Below are positions 18,320 to 28,863 of a stretch of DNA of 64,000 bases, piece after piece. The stretch covers positions 2,184,262 to 2,248,261 of the forward strand of contig NZ_CH672395.1 of the NCBI RefSeq assembly GCF_000152985.1, in the 5' to 3' direction. Source of the DNA: Leeuwenhoekiella blandensis MED217. Lineage in GTDB: Bacteria; Bacteroidota; Bacteroidia; Flavobacteriales; Flavobacteriaceae. A model generated the notes under the pieces. It made no database searches. It saw nothing but the letters and a program-made list of their open reading frames with translations, and was not told where the DNA came from. Position numbers and translations under genes: made by a program. Position 1 is the first letter of the stretch, and each line of letters starts with the position of its first letter.

Positions 18320-20011
18320 ATGAATATGAACTTTCTGCTAGCCTTCTTGATGTTTAACGGAATCCTTTGTGCGCAGAGCGATATTCCGCAGGATGTATTT
18401 ATCAAACCCTTAAAGATCCCAACGGTTTTTGCAGGAACTTTTGGAGAATTGAGAAGCAATCATTTTCATAGCGGATTAGATATCAAAACCCAACATCGTA
18501 CAGGACTCGAGGTGGTGGCCAGCGCCGGCGGTTATGTAAGTCGTATAAAGGTTTCGCATTATGGCTATGGCAAAGCGCTTTACATCACGCATCCCGACGG
18601 GCATACCACGGTCTACGGTCATTTGAGTAAATATGCTCCGGCAATCGAGGCCTATGTAAAAGAAAAGCAATATCTGGCAGAAAGTTATGAGATTGAACTT
18701 TTTCCCAATCCTGATGAACTACAGGTAACCCAAGGCGATCTGGTTGCTTACAGCGGCAATACCGGTGGCAGCGGCGGTCCACATTTGCATTTTGAGATCA
18801 GAGACAAGAATGAGCGACCGATGAACGCACAACTCTTTGGTATACAGGCTCCAGATCATCGCGACCCGGTCATTAAAGACCTTGTGGTCTATCCCCTAGC
18901 CGACTCCAGCCAGGTAAATCAATCGCAATTGCAACAAAAACTGAACTTTACAAAACAGCAAGACGGAACCTTCTTAGCCGAAAAAATACGTGCTTACGGT
19001 CCACTAGGGTTTGCGGTAGGAACTATCGACCAACAAGATGGCGCCAATAACAACAATGGCATTTATGCGATTGAAACACGCCTGAATGGGGAGAAAACGC
19101 TTGAAGTTTTAATGGATAAATTCTCCTTTGCCGAAACCCGGTATTTAAATCGAATGATCGACTACGCCCGTTATGAAGGAGAACGTGAACGCGTTCAAAA
19201 GCTCTTTATCGAGCGTAACAATCCCTTGAGCATCTTTAAATATGAAAAGGACAAAGGAATCCTAAACCTTACAGAAAATGGTTCTAACGCGATCTACTCT
19301 ATAAAAATTAAAGACATTCAAGACAACACGACCACGCTAGTTATTCCTATCGAAATTAAAAAGGAAGAAATCTTAACGCCAAAGATTGATAAAACCACAC
19401 CTTATTATGTGCAGGCTGATGCCAGTCAGAATTTTGAAGTAGGCGATTGGGAACTCTTTATTCCTGATGGTGCATTTTATGACGATTACTTTCTGGATAT
19501 CTCGGCTAAAACCGATGCTTTACATTTGGATGAAGATCTGATTCCGGTACACAAATACATTAGGTTGGCTTATGATGTTTCGGCTTTTAAACCCGAAGAT
19601 CGAGAAAAGCTTTTTATAGGACGGGTAAGTTATCGTGGGAGCTTGCGCTACGAAGGTGCACGTCTCGAGGGAGATCAGCTTACGGCTAGCGTAAACGCAT
19701 TGGGCGATTTTAAAATAGGTTTGGATACGCAACCGCCAAAAATTCAATCTTTAGACTTTACAGACGGAAAATGGATCTCCAACCATAAGACGATCAACTT
19801 TAAGATCACAGATGAAGCTACCGGCATCAAAAGTTACCGGGCTACCATCAATGGAAATTTTGCACTTATGGAATATGAGTATAAAAAGAACCAACTCACC
19901 TATGCTTTTGAAGATGGTATAAGCCAAAGCGGTGCCAACGACTTTAAACTCATCGTGACCGATAATGTTGGGAATAGTACTACTTTTGAAGCAACTTTTT
20001 ACAGAAAATAA
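18320..20011 (+). CDS. M23 (LytM) family metallopeptidase, secreted
   Basis: 563 residues with a signal peptide (MNMNFLLAFLMFNGILCAQ). The LytM domain occupies about residues 35-170 with zinc ligands in SNHFHSGLDI (His50, Asp54) and GGPHLHFEI (His155, His157). The rest is a long beta-rich region ending in an Ig-like segment (TPPKIQSLDF...FKLIVTDNVGNSTTFEATF). It likely cleaves peptidoglycan cross-links. The TonB-dependent receptor starts 5 bases downstream. Confidence 0.92.
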   Translation: MNMNFLLAFLMFNGILCAQSDIPQDVFIKPLKIPTVFAGTFGELRSNHFHSGLDIKTQHRTGLEVVASAGGYVSRIKVSHYGYGKALYITHPDGHTTVYGHLSKYAPAIEAYVKEKQYLAESYEIELFPNPDELQVTQGDLVAYSGNTGGSGGPHLHFEIRDKNERPMNAQLFGIQAPDHRDPVIKDLVVYPLADSSQVNQSQLQQKLNFTKQQDGTFLAEKIRAYGPLGFAVGTIDQQDGANNNNGIYAIETRLNGEKTLEVLMDKFSFAETRYLNRMIDYARYEGERERVQKLFIERNNPLSIFKYEKDKGILNLTENGSNAIYSIKIKDIQDNTTTLVIPIEIKKEEILTPKIDKTTPYYVQADASQNFEVGDWELFIPDGAFYDDYFLDISAKTDALHLDEDLIPVHKYIRLAYDVSAFKPEDREKLFIGRVSYRGSLRYEGARLEGDQLTASVNALGDFKIGLDTQPPKIQSLDFTDGKWISNHKTINFKITDEATGIKSYRATINGNFALMEYEYKKNQLTYAFEDGISQSGANDFKLIVTDNVGNSTTFEATFYRK

Positions 20012-20016
20012 TCCTC

Positions 20017-22473
20017 TTGAGCCGATTAAAATTCCTTCTAGCCCTTTGCGCTTTTACAACAGCCGCTACAGTTTGTGCGCAAACCGCTACGATTAAAGGA
20101 ATTGTTTTTAATGAAGCACAGCAACCGCTAGATGCAGTTGCTATTTCCTGGGATGCTGAAGGGACGCAAACCGACGAAAATGGGTATTACCTGATAACAA
20201 TCCCTGCCAATCGCGAGATCAAGATCAGTTTCTCTCATATTGGTTATAAACAAAGTAGTACTCGCTTTAAGCTTCAGCCTGGCGAGATTATTGAATTTAA
20301 TCCCGTATTGAAGACTATGGTTGAACAAATGGCAGATGTGGTTGTCACTTCAGCAACGTTAGACCAACAAGAAGGCATCATCAGTCTTGCTCCCGAAACC
20401 GTACGCAAAATTCCCGGCGCTAATCCCGGTGTAGAGAATTTGCTGCAAGCCTTACCCGGTGTGAGCAGCAACAACGAACTCAGTACGCAATATGCGGTAC
20501 GTGGCGGAAACTATGACGAAAACTTAATCTATATCAATGATGTAGAAGTGTATCGCCCTTTTTTAATACGCTCGGGACAGCAAGAAGGCTTGAGTATCGT
20601 AAATCCTGATCTTGTTAGAAACATTGATTTTAGTGCCGGAGGTTTTCAGGCTAAGTATGGCGATAAGCTTTCTTCTGTGCTTGATATCACTTACCGAAGA
20701 CCCGTTAATTTTACAGCTTCAGCAGATCTAAGTCTTCTTGGCGCCAGCCTTTCCACAGAAGGCATAAGCAACAACAAAAAGTTTACTGCGCTCGTAGGAG
20801 CTCGTTATTGGGATAACAGCTTGCTTGTAGATGCCAAACAAACACAAACCAATTACCAACCCCGTTTTACCGATTTACAAACCTATCTGACCTATACCTT
20901 CAACCCCAAGTTCAGTATGGATTTTTTAGGAACGATCGCCATCAATAACTACAATTATGAGCCGCAGACTAGGCAAACTAATTTTGGTACGCTAGCCGAT
21001 CCTGTAGCCCTGCTGGTGGTATATGATGGTCAGGAACAAGACCGTTATGAAACCTATTTTGGAGCAGTAACCGGAACCTACAAACCCAATACACATCTCA
21101 ATCTAAAATTTACCGCCTCTGCCTATCACACGCAGGAGCAAGAGCATTATGACATTCATGCACGCTACGCTTTAGGAACACCCAGTACCAATATAGGCAG
21201 TACCGATGCCGGTGAAGTTGATTTCACACGTGCAATTGGTTCGCAGCTCACGCACGCCCGCAATGATCTGGATGCGCTAATTGTAAACCTTCAGCATAAA
21301 GGGCAGTATATCAAAAATGAGCATCAACTGGATTGGGGTCTGAAATATGCGCACGAATCGATTAGAGACCGTTTACAGGAATATGAGATTATAGATTCTG
21401 CCGGCTTTTCTGTGCGCCCGCCGCTTGAAACTTTTACCAACCAGCAACCTTATGAAGCCTTTGACGCTCCGTTGACTCCCTTTACTTCCCGACGTGCACA
21501 AAATACGGTAAACATCGATCGGTTGATGGGGTATTTACAATATTCCCGAAGGTTGAACTGGTCTACTGCAAAAGCCTGGTATAATATCGGAGTGCGTTCA
21601 CAAGCCTGGACGGTAAGTGGTTTAGGGATTGCATCCAACACCCAACAGGTTTTTAGTCCGCGGGGGCAATTCAGTATAAAACCCAATTGGAAAAGCGATA
21701 TGCTTTTTAGACTTGCTGCAGGTGTTTACCACCAACCTCCCTTCTACCGTGAACTGCGTAATGCTCAGGGACAAGTACTTCCTGAGGTTGAAGCACAACG
21801 TAGCTTACATTTGGTACTAGGCAATGACTGGAGTTTTGATATGTGGGGGCGTCCGTTTACGCTCACTTCTGAAGCTTATTTTAAAAGTCTAGACCACGTA
21901 AATACATATACCTTAGAAAATGTACGCATCAGGTACCGCGCCGCCAATGATGCCGAAGCTTACGCCTATGGTTTAGATGTGCGTCTTGCAGGAGAATTTG
22001 TTCCGGGAACGGAAAGTTGGATCAGTCTAGGACTCTTAAAAACCGAAGAAAACATTCAAGACCGCGGGTACATTGCCAGACCTACCGATCAGCGTTTTAA
22101 GATGGCCTTTTTATTTCAGGATTATGTACCGCGCATTCCTGATATGAAACTTTACCTCAAAATGGTGTATCAAACCGGCTTACCCGGAGGTTCACCCAAT
22201 TATGCAGATCCTTATTTTTATCAAACACGATTACCTTTTTATTTCCGGTCTGATGTCGGCTTTTTATACGATATCATCAACGCAGAACGCGGTGCTTCAA
22301 CAAACAGTTTTATTAAAGAGCTGAGCACGGGGATTGAGATCTTCAATATTTTTGATCGTCGCAACAGCATCACCAATACTTTTGTACGAGACGCGGCATC
22401 ACGGCAACAATATGCGGTTCCCAATTATCTCACGCCACGGGTGTTTAATGTACGCTTGCGTGCACGCTTTTAG
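20017..22473 (+). CDS. TonB-dependent receptor with carboxypeptidase-regulatory-like N-domain
   Basis: 818 residues, TTG start 5 bases after the M23 gene stop. Signal peptide (LALCAFTTAATVCAQ), then a CarboxypepD-regulatory-like beta domain (ATIKGIVFNEAQQPLDAVAISWDAEGTQTDENGYYLITIP), a plug domain (PGVENLLQALPGVSSNNELSTQYAVRGGNYDENLIYINDVEVYRPF) and a 22-strand barrel ending in VRLRARF with a terminal Phe. The substrate is unknown; no SusD partner is adjacent. Its stop codon abuts the convergent cysteine desulfurase stop with no spacer. Confidence 0.95.
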   Translation: MSRLKFLLALCAFTTAATVCAQTATIKGIVFNEAQQPLDAVAISWDAEGTQTDENGYYLITIPANREIKISFSHIGYKQSSTRFKLQPGEIIEFNPVLKTMVEQMADVVVTSATLDQQEGIISLAPETVRKIPGANPGVENLLQALPGVSSNNELSTQYAVRGGNYDENLIYINDVEVYRPFLIRSGQQEGLSIVNPDLVRNIDFSAGGFQAKYGDKLSSVLDITYRRPVNFTASADLSLLGASLSTEGISNNKKFTALVGARYWDNSLLVDAKQTQTNYQPRFTDLQTYLTYTFNPKFSMDFLGTIAINNYNYEPQTRQTNFGTLADPVALLVVYDGQEQDRYETYFGAVTGTYKPNTHLNLKFTASAYHTQEQEHYDIHARYALGTPSTNIGSTDAGEVDFTRAIGSQLTHARNDLDALIVNLQHKGQYIKNEHQLDWGLKYAHESIRDRLQEYEIIDSAGFSVRPPLETFTNQQPYEAFDAPLTPFTSRRAQNTVNIDRLMGYLQYSRRLNWSTAKAWYNIGVRSQAWTVSGLGIASNTQQVFSPRGQFSIKPNWKSDMLFRLAAGVYHQPPFYRELRNAQGQVLPEVEAQRSLHLVLGNDWSFDMWGRPFTLTSEAYFKSLDHVNTYTLENVRIRYRAANDAEAYAYGLDVRLAGEFVPGTESWISLGLLKTEENIQDRGYIARPTDQRFKMAFLFQDYVPRIPDMKLYLKMVYQTGLPGGSPNYADPYFYQTRLPFYFRSDVGFLYDIINAERGASTNSFIKELSTGIEIFNIFDRRNSITNTFVRDAASRQQYAVPNYLTPRVFNVRLRARF

Positions 22474-23619
22474 CTAGGCAATAAAGTCTTTTAACGTAGC
22501 CACCACATAATCTACTTCTTCTTTAGTATTCTCGTGAGAGAATGAAAAACGTATCGACGGCTTGTTCAGTTTGTCTTTGGCAAGAAAGGCGTTAAGCACA
22601 TGGCTGCCTTGATCGCTTCCGCTTTGACAAGCACTACCTTTAGAGCATGCAATTCCCTTTAGATCCAATTGAAATAAAAGCATCAGCGCTTTATCTTCAG
22701 GCACCGGAAGACACACATTGAGCAGTGTGTAGGTACTTTTGGTACCGTCACCACAATTTCCATTAAAATGTACATCAGGGATGTGTTGCTCTAATTGCTC
22801 TTTAAAATACCACTTGATCTCTTCGATATAGGCGCGCTCTTCAGCAAGATGCTCCTGAGCTTTGATCAACGCGGTTTCCATTCCTGCGATGTTGTGCACC
22901 GGTTCGGTTCCTGCACGACTTCCGCGCTCTTGTCCGCCACCAAAAATAAGCGACTTGATTTTGCTGTTCTTCCGTAGAAAAGCAAACCCCACACCTTTGG
23001 GACCGTGAAATTTATGCGCAGCTGCAGCAATAAAATCGACAGGAATTTCACTTAAATTCAGATCAAAATGTCCTACCGACTGCACCATATCACTATGAAA
23101 CAAGGCATTATGCTCTTTAGCCAGTTTAGCCACCGTTTCTAGGTCGAGCATATTCCCGATCTCATTATTGATGTGCATTAAACTGATGAGCGTTTTCTCG
23201 TCGCTCGCTTCAAGCAATTGCGCTAAATGCTCAAGATCTACACTCCCACATTCTTTGATGTTTACATGAGAAACCTTGATATCATAAGCCAATTGCAAAT
23301 GCTCTACCACGTGAATCACAGCGTGATGCTCAATAGGACTCGTAATGATGTGTCGCACTCCAAGATCGCGCACCGCACTGTTGATGATCAGGTTATCGGC
23401 TTCAGTACCTCCGGAAGTAAAAACGATCTCTGCCGGAGTTACATGTAAATATCCCGCAATGGTTTTACGCGCTTGTTCTATGATAGATTTTGCTTTTCGG
23501 CCCACGGCGTGCGTAGAAGAAGGATTTCCCGGAACTTCCCGCATTACCTCGATCATACGCTCTAATACTTCAGGACGAATTGCGGTGGTTGCCGCATTAT
23601 CAAAATACACTTGTGACAT
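22474..23619 (-). CDS. Cysteine desulfurase (IscS/NifS-like)
   Basis: 381 residues. Class V aminotransferase fold with PLP Lys203 in AAAHKFHGPKG, the substrate-binding SGGTEADN, and catalytic Cys331 in SKGSACQSGSDQGSHVL. Substrate-binding Arg is in ERGSRAGTEP. It supplies persulfide sulfur for Fe-S clusters or tRNA thiolation. No iscU/suf partner is adjacent, so the pathway is not decided by context. Confidence 0.93.
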   Translation of the reverse strand: MSQVYFDNAATTAIRPEVLERMIEVMREVPGNPSSTHAVGRKAKSIIEQARKTIAGYLHVTPAEIVFTSGGTEADNLIINSAVRDLGVRHIITSPIEHHAVIHVVEHLQLAYDIKVSHVNIKECGSVDLEHLAQLLEASDEKTLISLMHINNEIGNMLDLETVAKLAKEHNALFHSDMVQSVGHFDLNLSEIPVDFIAAAAHKFHGPKGVGFAFLRKNSKIKSLIFGGGQERGSRAGTEPVHNIAGMETALIKAQEHLAEERAYIEEIKWYFKEQLEQHIPDVHFNGNCGDGTKSTYTLLNVCLPVPEDKALMLLFQLDLKGIACSKGSACQSGSDQGSHVLNAFLAKDKLNKPSIRFSFSHENTKEEVDYVVATLKDFIA

Positions 23620-23637
23620 TTCTAAATTTTAGTGGCA

Positions 23638-23645
23638 CAAAATTA
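23638..23645 (-). promoter_or_regulatory. Putative -7 box (TAATTTTG) for the cysteine desulfurase gene
   Basis: The minus strand has TAATTTTG 18 bases before the start codon, an exact consensus match. Confidence 0.5.
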
Positions 23646-23697
23646 ACGAGAATAAAATTATTTAGTCCGCTTAAGCGTTAGTAAAATGCATTTCCGT

Positions 23698-23705
23698 TAT
23701 TTTTG
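23698..23705 (+). promoter_or_regulatory. Putative -7 box (TATTTTTG) for the TSP3-repeat lipoprotein
   Basis: TATTTTTG lies 22 bases before the ATG at 23728. The -33 element is not clear. Confidence 0.5.
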
Positions 23706-23727
23706 CCCAAAATCTTGTATTTAGTCT

Positions 23728-24681
23728 ATGAAAAAGATCCTGTTTTTCCTTTCACTTATCGCCTTGAGTTCTTGTGATGATGGTGATATCATTGTTTCCT
23801 CTTTTGACTTTTCTGAACAAGATGTTGAGTACTGCTCTACGGTAGATAATACCGAATCTGAAACCGTAAATTATATTTTTTACAAGATCAACTCAGAAAC
23901 CAACGAAGCGATCGCTTTTAGAATAAGTACCGACGAACCTATTCTAACCGAATTGAGCAATGAAACGCCTTATACCTTTAATCTGGGCAGCAGCTCAAAT
24001 AGCTTTGTCTCCTATCGCATTTTTAATAATGCCATAACTTCAGATTATTTCTGTAATGAGGTACCACCTTCACAACCCAGTGTAACCGAAGAATACATCA
24101 GCGCCGAAGGAACTGTGACCATCGTTACGCAAGGGGAATACGATGATAATGACGGGATAGATGCGGAGTTTGAAATGACCTTAAACGGTGAGACCGATCT
24201 TGACGGCGACGGAATCCCAAACTATTATGATTTTGACGATGATGGGGATAACATCCCAACCAATCAGGAAGGCGTTGTTTTAAATGAAGACGGCTCAATC
24301 AATATGGAAGCATCTTTAGATACGGATGGTGACGGCATCCCTAACTTTATGGATCCTGATGATGACGGCGATGGCGTTCTTACGATAAATGAAGATCTAG
24401 GGAATGAAGATGGTACTCCTGATCTTAACCCGAATAACGACGTTACTGATGTGTCTATTGGTCCTGATTATTTAAACCCCAACATCGCTATAGATCATAA
24501 CGTTAACGAATACCGCGTACACACCTACTCGTTAAACAACATCACGCTCACCATCAACTTAACCAACTTGGTGTTTATTTCCCAAAACGGAGAAGAAACC
24601 ATCAGGCAAGAAGCCTTGTTGTTTGGGGAATATAGCGCTCCAAGCCAACCTACCACCGTGAAGCCGGAGTTTCCTGAGTAG
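23728..24681 (+). CDS. Lipoprotein with thrombospondin type 3-like calcium-binding repeats
   Basis: 317 residues. Lipobox [10 protein letters not shown] (Cys at residue 16). The central part carries Asp-rich repeats of the TSP3/OmpA-linker type: [19 protein letters not shown] and [19 protein letters not shown], separated by [12 protein letters not shown]. These bind calcium and form rigid surface stalks. The flanking domains are beta-rich and not recognised. It is probably surface exposed. A terminator follows. Confidence 0.85.
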   Translation: MKKILFFLSLIALSSCDDGDIIVSSFDFSEQDVEYCSTVDNTESETVNYIFYKINSETNEAIAFRISTDEPILTELSNETPYTFNLGSSSNSFVSYRIFNNAITSDYFCNEVPPSQPSVTEEYISAEGTVTIVTQGEYDDNDGIDAEFEMTLNGETDLDGDGIPNYYDFDDDGDNIPTNQEGVVLNEDGSINMEASLDTDGDGIPNFMDPDDDGDGVLTINEDLGNEDGTPDLNPNNDVTDVSIGPDYLNPNIAIDHNVNEYRVHTYSLNNITLTINLTNLVFISQNGEETIRQEALLFGEYSAPSQPTTVKPEFPE

Positions 24682-24706
24682 TTGAAAGAATCCGTATTAT
24701 TAAAAA

Positions 24707-24740
24707 TAAAAAGCCGAGTATTACTGCTCGGCTTTCTGTT
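24707..24740 (+). terminator. Intrinsic terminator after the TSP3-repeat lipoprotein
   Basis: AAGCCGAG (24711-24718), eight-base loop, CTCGGCTT (24727-24734), followed by a T-rich tail; the A-rich left side could also serve the minus strand. Confidence 0.8.
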
Positions 24741-24783
24741 TTATATGAGTTTAAAGCTGTTCTTATTATGGATTCTTCAGTTG

Positions 24784-25023
24784 TTACTGACTTAGATGCT
24801 CTTGATTGATGAATTGCTCTAAAATTGGTTTGGCTCTATCTAGATCACAAGCTCTAATCTTCAAACGCACGCTACTCGGTGTTCCTCCGACGAAACCTGC
24901 TAAATTCCCTGAATTAAAATCATTCTGAACTACTCCATAAACCTCAATAGTTTCTAAGTCTTTTTTAAGCTTCATCACCATGATTTCACTTCCTGAATAA
25001 AAATCAATGAACTCGTTTTCCAT
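24784..25023 (-). CDS. DUF2007 family small protein
   Basis: 79 residues from the ATG at 25021-25023 (MENEFIDFYSGSEIMVM); an in-frame upstream ATG adds only a hydrophobic low-complexity stretch. The fold pattern EFIDFYSGSEIMVMKLKKDLETIEVYGVVQND...SVRLKIRACDLDRAKPILEQF matches the DUF2007 putative signal-transducing proteins. Function unknown. Confidence 0.82.
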   Translation of the reverse strand: MENEFIDFYSGSEIMVMKLKKDLETIEVYGVVQNDFNSGNLAGFVGGTPSSVRLKIRACDLDRAKPILEQFINQEHLSQ

Positions 25024-25091
25024 ATCTAATTTCCTTTTTATTATAATTATTATCTGAAGCACATTCTATTAGCATCGTTAGCATTTCATTT

Positions 25092-25116
25092 TTTAAAGAA
25101 CTGGACTAGGGCTTTT
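25092..25116 (+). repeat. 25-base repeat shared with 30106-30130
   Basis: Identical 25-base sequence (starts TTTAAAGAACTGGACTAGGG) at 25092-25116 and 30106-30130. The second copy lies in the right half of a decayed attC-like site, and a 10-base core (ACTAGGGCTT) recurs near 28847. It may mark an old edge of the island. Confidence 0.7.
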
Positions 25117-25137
25117 TATAACCATAATTGGAAATAG

Positions 25138-25632
25138 TTATTTTTCCAATTTATTAGTTGTGGCTACTTCTCTGTGTAATTTCCATTTCCCATCATTCTT
25201 GTCCTTTTTTAGTATAGCCAAGAACGTATCCTGAATTTCTACTGGTTCACCTTGCTCATTGGTGTAATAAACAGAGCTTGTTCCAAAATCATAAGCCACA
25301 CTATCACTTACTATGATTGTCTCTTTGGGCTGCATTACCAAACTATCGTAACTAAAAGAGCCAACAGGTTCATTTCGTAGACGTTTGTATTCTTCCCAAG
25401 TTCCACAAACAGGTGTTAATGATATTATATCTTTAGAAGCAAAATTCCTTAAATCAGCGTAGCGTTTTTCTTTAATGGCTAATTGAAATCCTTTCCGAGT
25501 TTCTTCAATTGAGGATAGTTCCTCTTGAATGTCAAATTCTTTTATATCCGTCGATTTGATTTCCGTTTTATTATTTTTTTCATTACAAGAAAGAAGAAAT
25601 AATATCAGAAGGATGAATAATAAATTTTTCAT
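25138..25632 (-). CDS. Lipoprotein with NTF2/SnoaL-like domain (DUF4440 type)
   Basis: 164 residues. Lipobox LFLLSCNEK. The mature part has the DUF4440 pattern EETRKGFQLAIKEKRYADLRNFASKDIISLTP followed by beta strands ending in WKLHREVATTN. Such domains are small cone-shaped barrels; many are non-enzymatic. It stands alone and marks the last ordinary gene before the accessory region. Confidence 0.8.
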   Translation of the reverse strand: MKNLLFILLILFLLSCNEKNNKTEIKSTDIKEFDIQEELSSIEETRKGFQLAIKEKRYADLRNFASKDIISLTPVCGTWEEYKRLRNEPVGSFSYDSLVMQPKETIIVSDSVAYDFGTSSVYYTNEQGEPVEIQDTFLAILKKDKNDGKWKLHREVATTNKLEK

Positions 25633-25724
25633 ATTGTTTTGGATTTGCGGTTATGCTATAATTACTCCCAAAGTAAATCTCTTGAAAACCAACTGATTAT
25701 TAATTAAAAATAGCTGAAATAGCT

Positions 25725-25754
25725 GCAATATCCAACAAAAACTGCATATGGGGT
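25725..25754 (-). mobile_element. Relic of an IS1182-family end
   Basis: 30 bases match the transposase 3' region of the intact IS1182-like copies at 28 of 30 positions (compare 47121-47150). Nothing else of the element is recognisable. The surrounding 25633-26017 has no gene; it presumably also holds the promoter of the GH2 gene, which I could not pinpoint. Confidence 0.65.
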
Positions 25755-26017
25755 ACTAAGCTGCACCTGAACTACATTTTCAAATGATCTAATATTGTAA
25801 CCCGTTATGGTGTAACGATCCGCACCACATTTTTTATCCTCCTATCCTATCATCACATCATCAAATAAAGAGATCAGCTGTCCAAAAATAGATTTGGTCT
25901 AATAATATGTATTTTTACTCATAGAAATTTGTTGTGTGGTAACTCTTAACGTATTAAAAATAAGCGTGGTCTTTTTTAGGCTACTCTTTCATCGGACAAC
26001 AATACATTCAACTAAGT

Positions 26018-28843
26018 ATGAGAAATTATAGAATAGAGCATTTCAAAAATATTTTATTGGCACTTACTGTTATCCTAGTTGGTACAGCTGGTGTAGCACA
26101 ACAGGATAATAGCGCCACTCAAATAATTCACCTCTCGGGTACCGATAAAGATCATCGAGTAGATTGGGATTTCAAGATTGATAAAGGCCGAAAAAGTGGT
26201 GAATGGTCTAAGATTGCCGTTCCTTCAAACTGGGAGCTCGAAGGTTTTGGAATTTACACTTACGGTCACGATTGGCGAAGATTACGACCAGAATCTGCCG
26301 CTATTGGCCAATATAAGCATCAATTTTCTGTACCAAAAGAATGGAAATCACAGACGATCGAGCTTGTTTTTGAAGGTGTGATGACAGATACCAAAGTTAT
26401 GGTAAACGGTAAATTGGTTGGACCTGTTCACCAGGGAGGTTTCTATCGATTTAAATATGATATTACCCGCTTTTTAAAGTTTGGAGAAGAAAATCTACTC
26501 GAAGTTGAGGTTAAAAATGCTTCAGATAACGACGCTGTAAATAGAGCTGAAAAAGATGCCGATTTTTGGGCATTCGCTGGAATTTACAGACCTGTATACT
26601 TAGAATTAAAACCAAAAGAATATATCGATCGTGTAGCAATCGATGCACAAGCCGATGGTTCTTTTAAAATGGATGTTTTTACTGAAAATATTAAAAGAGG
26701 AAGAACCATTGAAGCTAAGATTAGTGATTTAAAAGAACAATCTTTAGGAAGAGTTTTTTCTACTGAAGCCGATTGGAGATCAGAGAAAGCTACCTTAAAC
26801 TATCAGACTGAAAATCCACAATTATGGTCTCCAGAATTTCCTAATCGCTACCAGGTTGAAGTAAGCCTGAAAGATGGTGATGAGGTTTTACATACGATCA
26901 CTCAGAAATTTGGTTTTAGAACAGTAGAACTTAGGGCTAAAGACGGTTTTTATGTGAACGGTGAGAAGGTGAAATTCAAAGGTGTAAACCGCCATAGTTT
27001 CTGGCCTTCTTCAGGGCGTTCAGCAAGTAGAGCGCTTAGTGTGATGGATGTCGAGTTGATGAAGGATATGAATATGAATGCGGTTAGAATGTCTCATTAT
27101 CCGCCAAGTCAGCATTTTTTAGAAGTTACAGATTCTTTGGGACTCTTTGTAATTGATGAGCTTACGGGTTGGCAGAATGCATATGATACCGAGGTTGGTA
27201 AAAAACTGGTGAAAGAACTAATTATTCGCGATGTAAACCACCCTTCAATCGTGATTTGGGCCAACGGAAACGAAGGTGGTAATAATTATAATTTGCTAGA
27301 AGAATATCCAAAATATGATATTCAGGATAGAACTGTAATTCATCCGTGGAATACTTTAGGCGAAACCAATACACTGCACTATCCTTCTTACGATTATGTG
27401 TACAATGCACTTACCAATGGCGATAAAGTGTATTTTTCAACTGAATTTTTACACGGATTGTATGACGGCGGTCACGGTGCCGGTTTAGAAGATTTTTGGA
27501 ATATTATGCAAGAAAGTCCGTTATCTGCCGGTGGATTCCTTTGGGTTTTTGCAGATGAAGGTGTGGTACGAACAGATAAAGATGGCTTTATTGATGTAAA
27601 AGACAAAGAAACCTGGGCGCCAGACGGGATCGTTGGACCATATCGTGAAAAAGAAGGAAGTTTTTATACCATTAAAGAAATTTGGTCTCCGGTGTATATC
27701 GATAAAATGGATATTACGCCTCAATTTGATGGAAAGCTGAAACTGGAAAATCGTTACCATTTCACGAACTTATCGGAATGTGAATTTGAGTGGCAACTTA
27801 TTAATTTTCCAAAACCAAATGCTTCAGAAACCGAAAATGAGATCCACAAGTCTGGAATGGCAAATTCACCAGATATTGCACCGGATCTTTCAGGATACCT
27901 TCAGCTAGATCTTCCGGAAAACTGGACGCAAAGCGATGCATTATACTTAACTGCAACAGATCCTCATAGTCGTAAGATCATGACCTGGTCCTGGCCGGTG
28001 AAATCTCCGGAGAAAACTGCAGAGACTATTGTTTCGGGAACTTCAGAAACTGCTGCAAGCGCTTCAGAAAAAGACGGAATACTTACACTTTCAGCAAATG
28101 GAGTGGAAATTAATTTTAATACTGAAAACGGATTGATCACTTCAGTAAAAAATGAAAAGACTCCGATATCATTCAATAATGGGCCAAAATTAACCGATGA
28201 GGATAGTAAATTCAAATCCCTGAAACATTACCAAAAAGGCGATGATCAGGTAGTAGAAATGGAATACGAAGGCCCTATTCGCAAAATGGTGTACACCATG
28301 CAGGCCAATGGCTGGTTAAAATTAGATTACTCGTATTTCTTAAGAGGTCGAAAAGATTTTATGGGAATCAATTTTGATTATCCTGAAGAAAAAGTGAAAG
28401 GCGTAAAATGGTTAGGAAAAGGCCCCTACCGAGTTTGGAAAAACCGAATGAAAGGTCAGAATTTTGCCGTACACCAGAAAGATTATAACAATACCGTAAC
28501 AGGATCTGATTGGAGGTATCCAGAATTTAAAGGCTATCACGATCGCATGTACTGGGCGGTTATCGATACTGAAGAATCGCCAATTACCATAGTTTCTGCA
28601 ACAGATGATGTTTTTCTTCGATTGTTTACGCCAAAGGATTCGAATAACGAAAATACAAATCCCGCATTCCCTGAAGGAAATATCTCTTTTATGGATGCTA
28701 TTAGCCCAATTGGGACAAAATTTAAAAAGCCGGCCGAGCTTGGACCGCAAAGTCAGCAAACCGAATTTCACCATAGAGATGATCCCCAGCGTTTATGGGG
28801 CGCTACCCTGTATTTTTATTTTGGAAACAATAAGACCAACTAG
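26018..28843 (+). CDS. Secreted glycoside hydrolase family 2 (beta-galactosidase-like)
   Basis: 941 residues. N-terminal signal segment (ILLALTVILVGTAGVAQQ). GH2 sugar-binding jelly-roll (about 45-200), Ig-like domain (about 205-300) and TIM barrel (about 300-570) with acid/base Glu419 in IVIWANGNEGG and candidate nucleophile Glu476 in YFSTEFLHG. C-terminal beta-sandwich domains (about 600-940) end in a domain resembling the LacZ small-chain region. It removes a beta-linked sugar from an imported or extracellular polysaccharide; substrate unknown. It stands alone with no SusCD pair and is flanked by relics of IS1182 and IS110, so acquisition by transfer is plausible. Confidence 0.9.
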   Translation: MRNYRIEHFKNILLALTVILVGTAGVAQQDNSATQIIHLSGTDKDHRVDWDFKIDKGRKSGEWSKIAVPSNWELEGFGIYTYGHDWRRLRPESAAIGQYKHQFSVPKEWKSQTIELVFEGVMTDTKVMVNGKLVGPVHQGGFYRFKYDITRFLKFGEENLLEVEVKNASDNDAVNRAEKDADFWAFAGIYRPVYLELKPKEYIDRVAIDAQADGSFKMDVFTENIKRGRTIEAKISDLKEQSLGRVFSTEADWRSEKATLNYQTENPQLWSPEFPNRYQVEVSLKDGDEVLHTITQKFGFRTVELRAKDGFYVNGEKVKFKGVNRHSFWPSSGRSASRALSVMDVELMKDMNMNAVRMSHYPPSQHFLEVTDSLGLFVIDELTGWQNAYDTEVGKKLVKELIIRDVNHPSIVIWANGNEGGNNYNLLEEYPKYDIQDRTVIHPWNTLGETNTLHYPSYDYVYNALTNGDKVYFSTEFLHGLYDGGHGAGLEDFWNIMQESPLSAGGFLWVFADEGVVRTDKDGFIDVKDKETWAPDGIVGPYREKEGSFYTIKEIWSPVYIDKMDITPQFDGKLKLENRYHFTNLSECEFEWQLINFPKPNASETENEIHKSGMANSPDIAPDLSGYLQLDLPENWTQSDALYLTATDPHSRKIMTWSWPVKSPEKTAETIVSGTSETAASASEKDGILTLSANGVEINFNTENGLITSVKNEKTPISFNNGPKLTDEDSKFKSLKHYQKGDDQVVEMEYEGPIRKMVYTMQANGWLKLDYSYFLRGRKDFMGINFDYPEEKVKGVKWLGKGPYRVWKNRMKGQNFAVHQKDYNNTVTGSDWRYPEFKGYHDRMYWAVIDTEESPITIVSATDDVFLRLFTPKDSNNENTNPAFPEGNISFMDAISPIGTKFKKPAELGPQSQQTEFHHRDDPQRLWGATLYFYFGNNKTN

Positions 28844-28863
28844 GGCTTGTCCTAGGAGCCGGT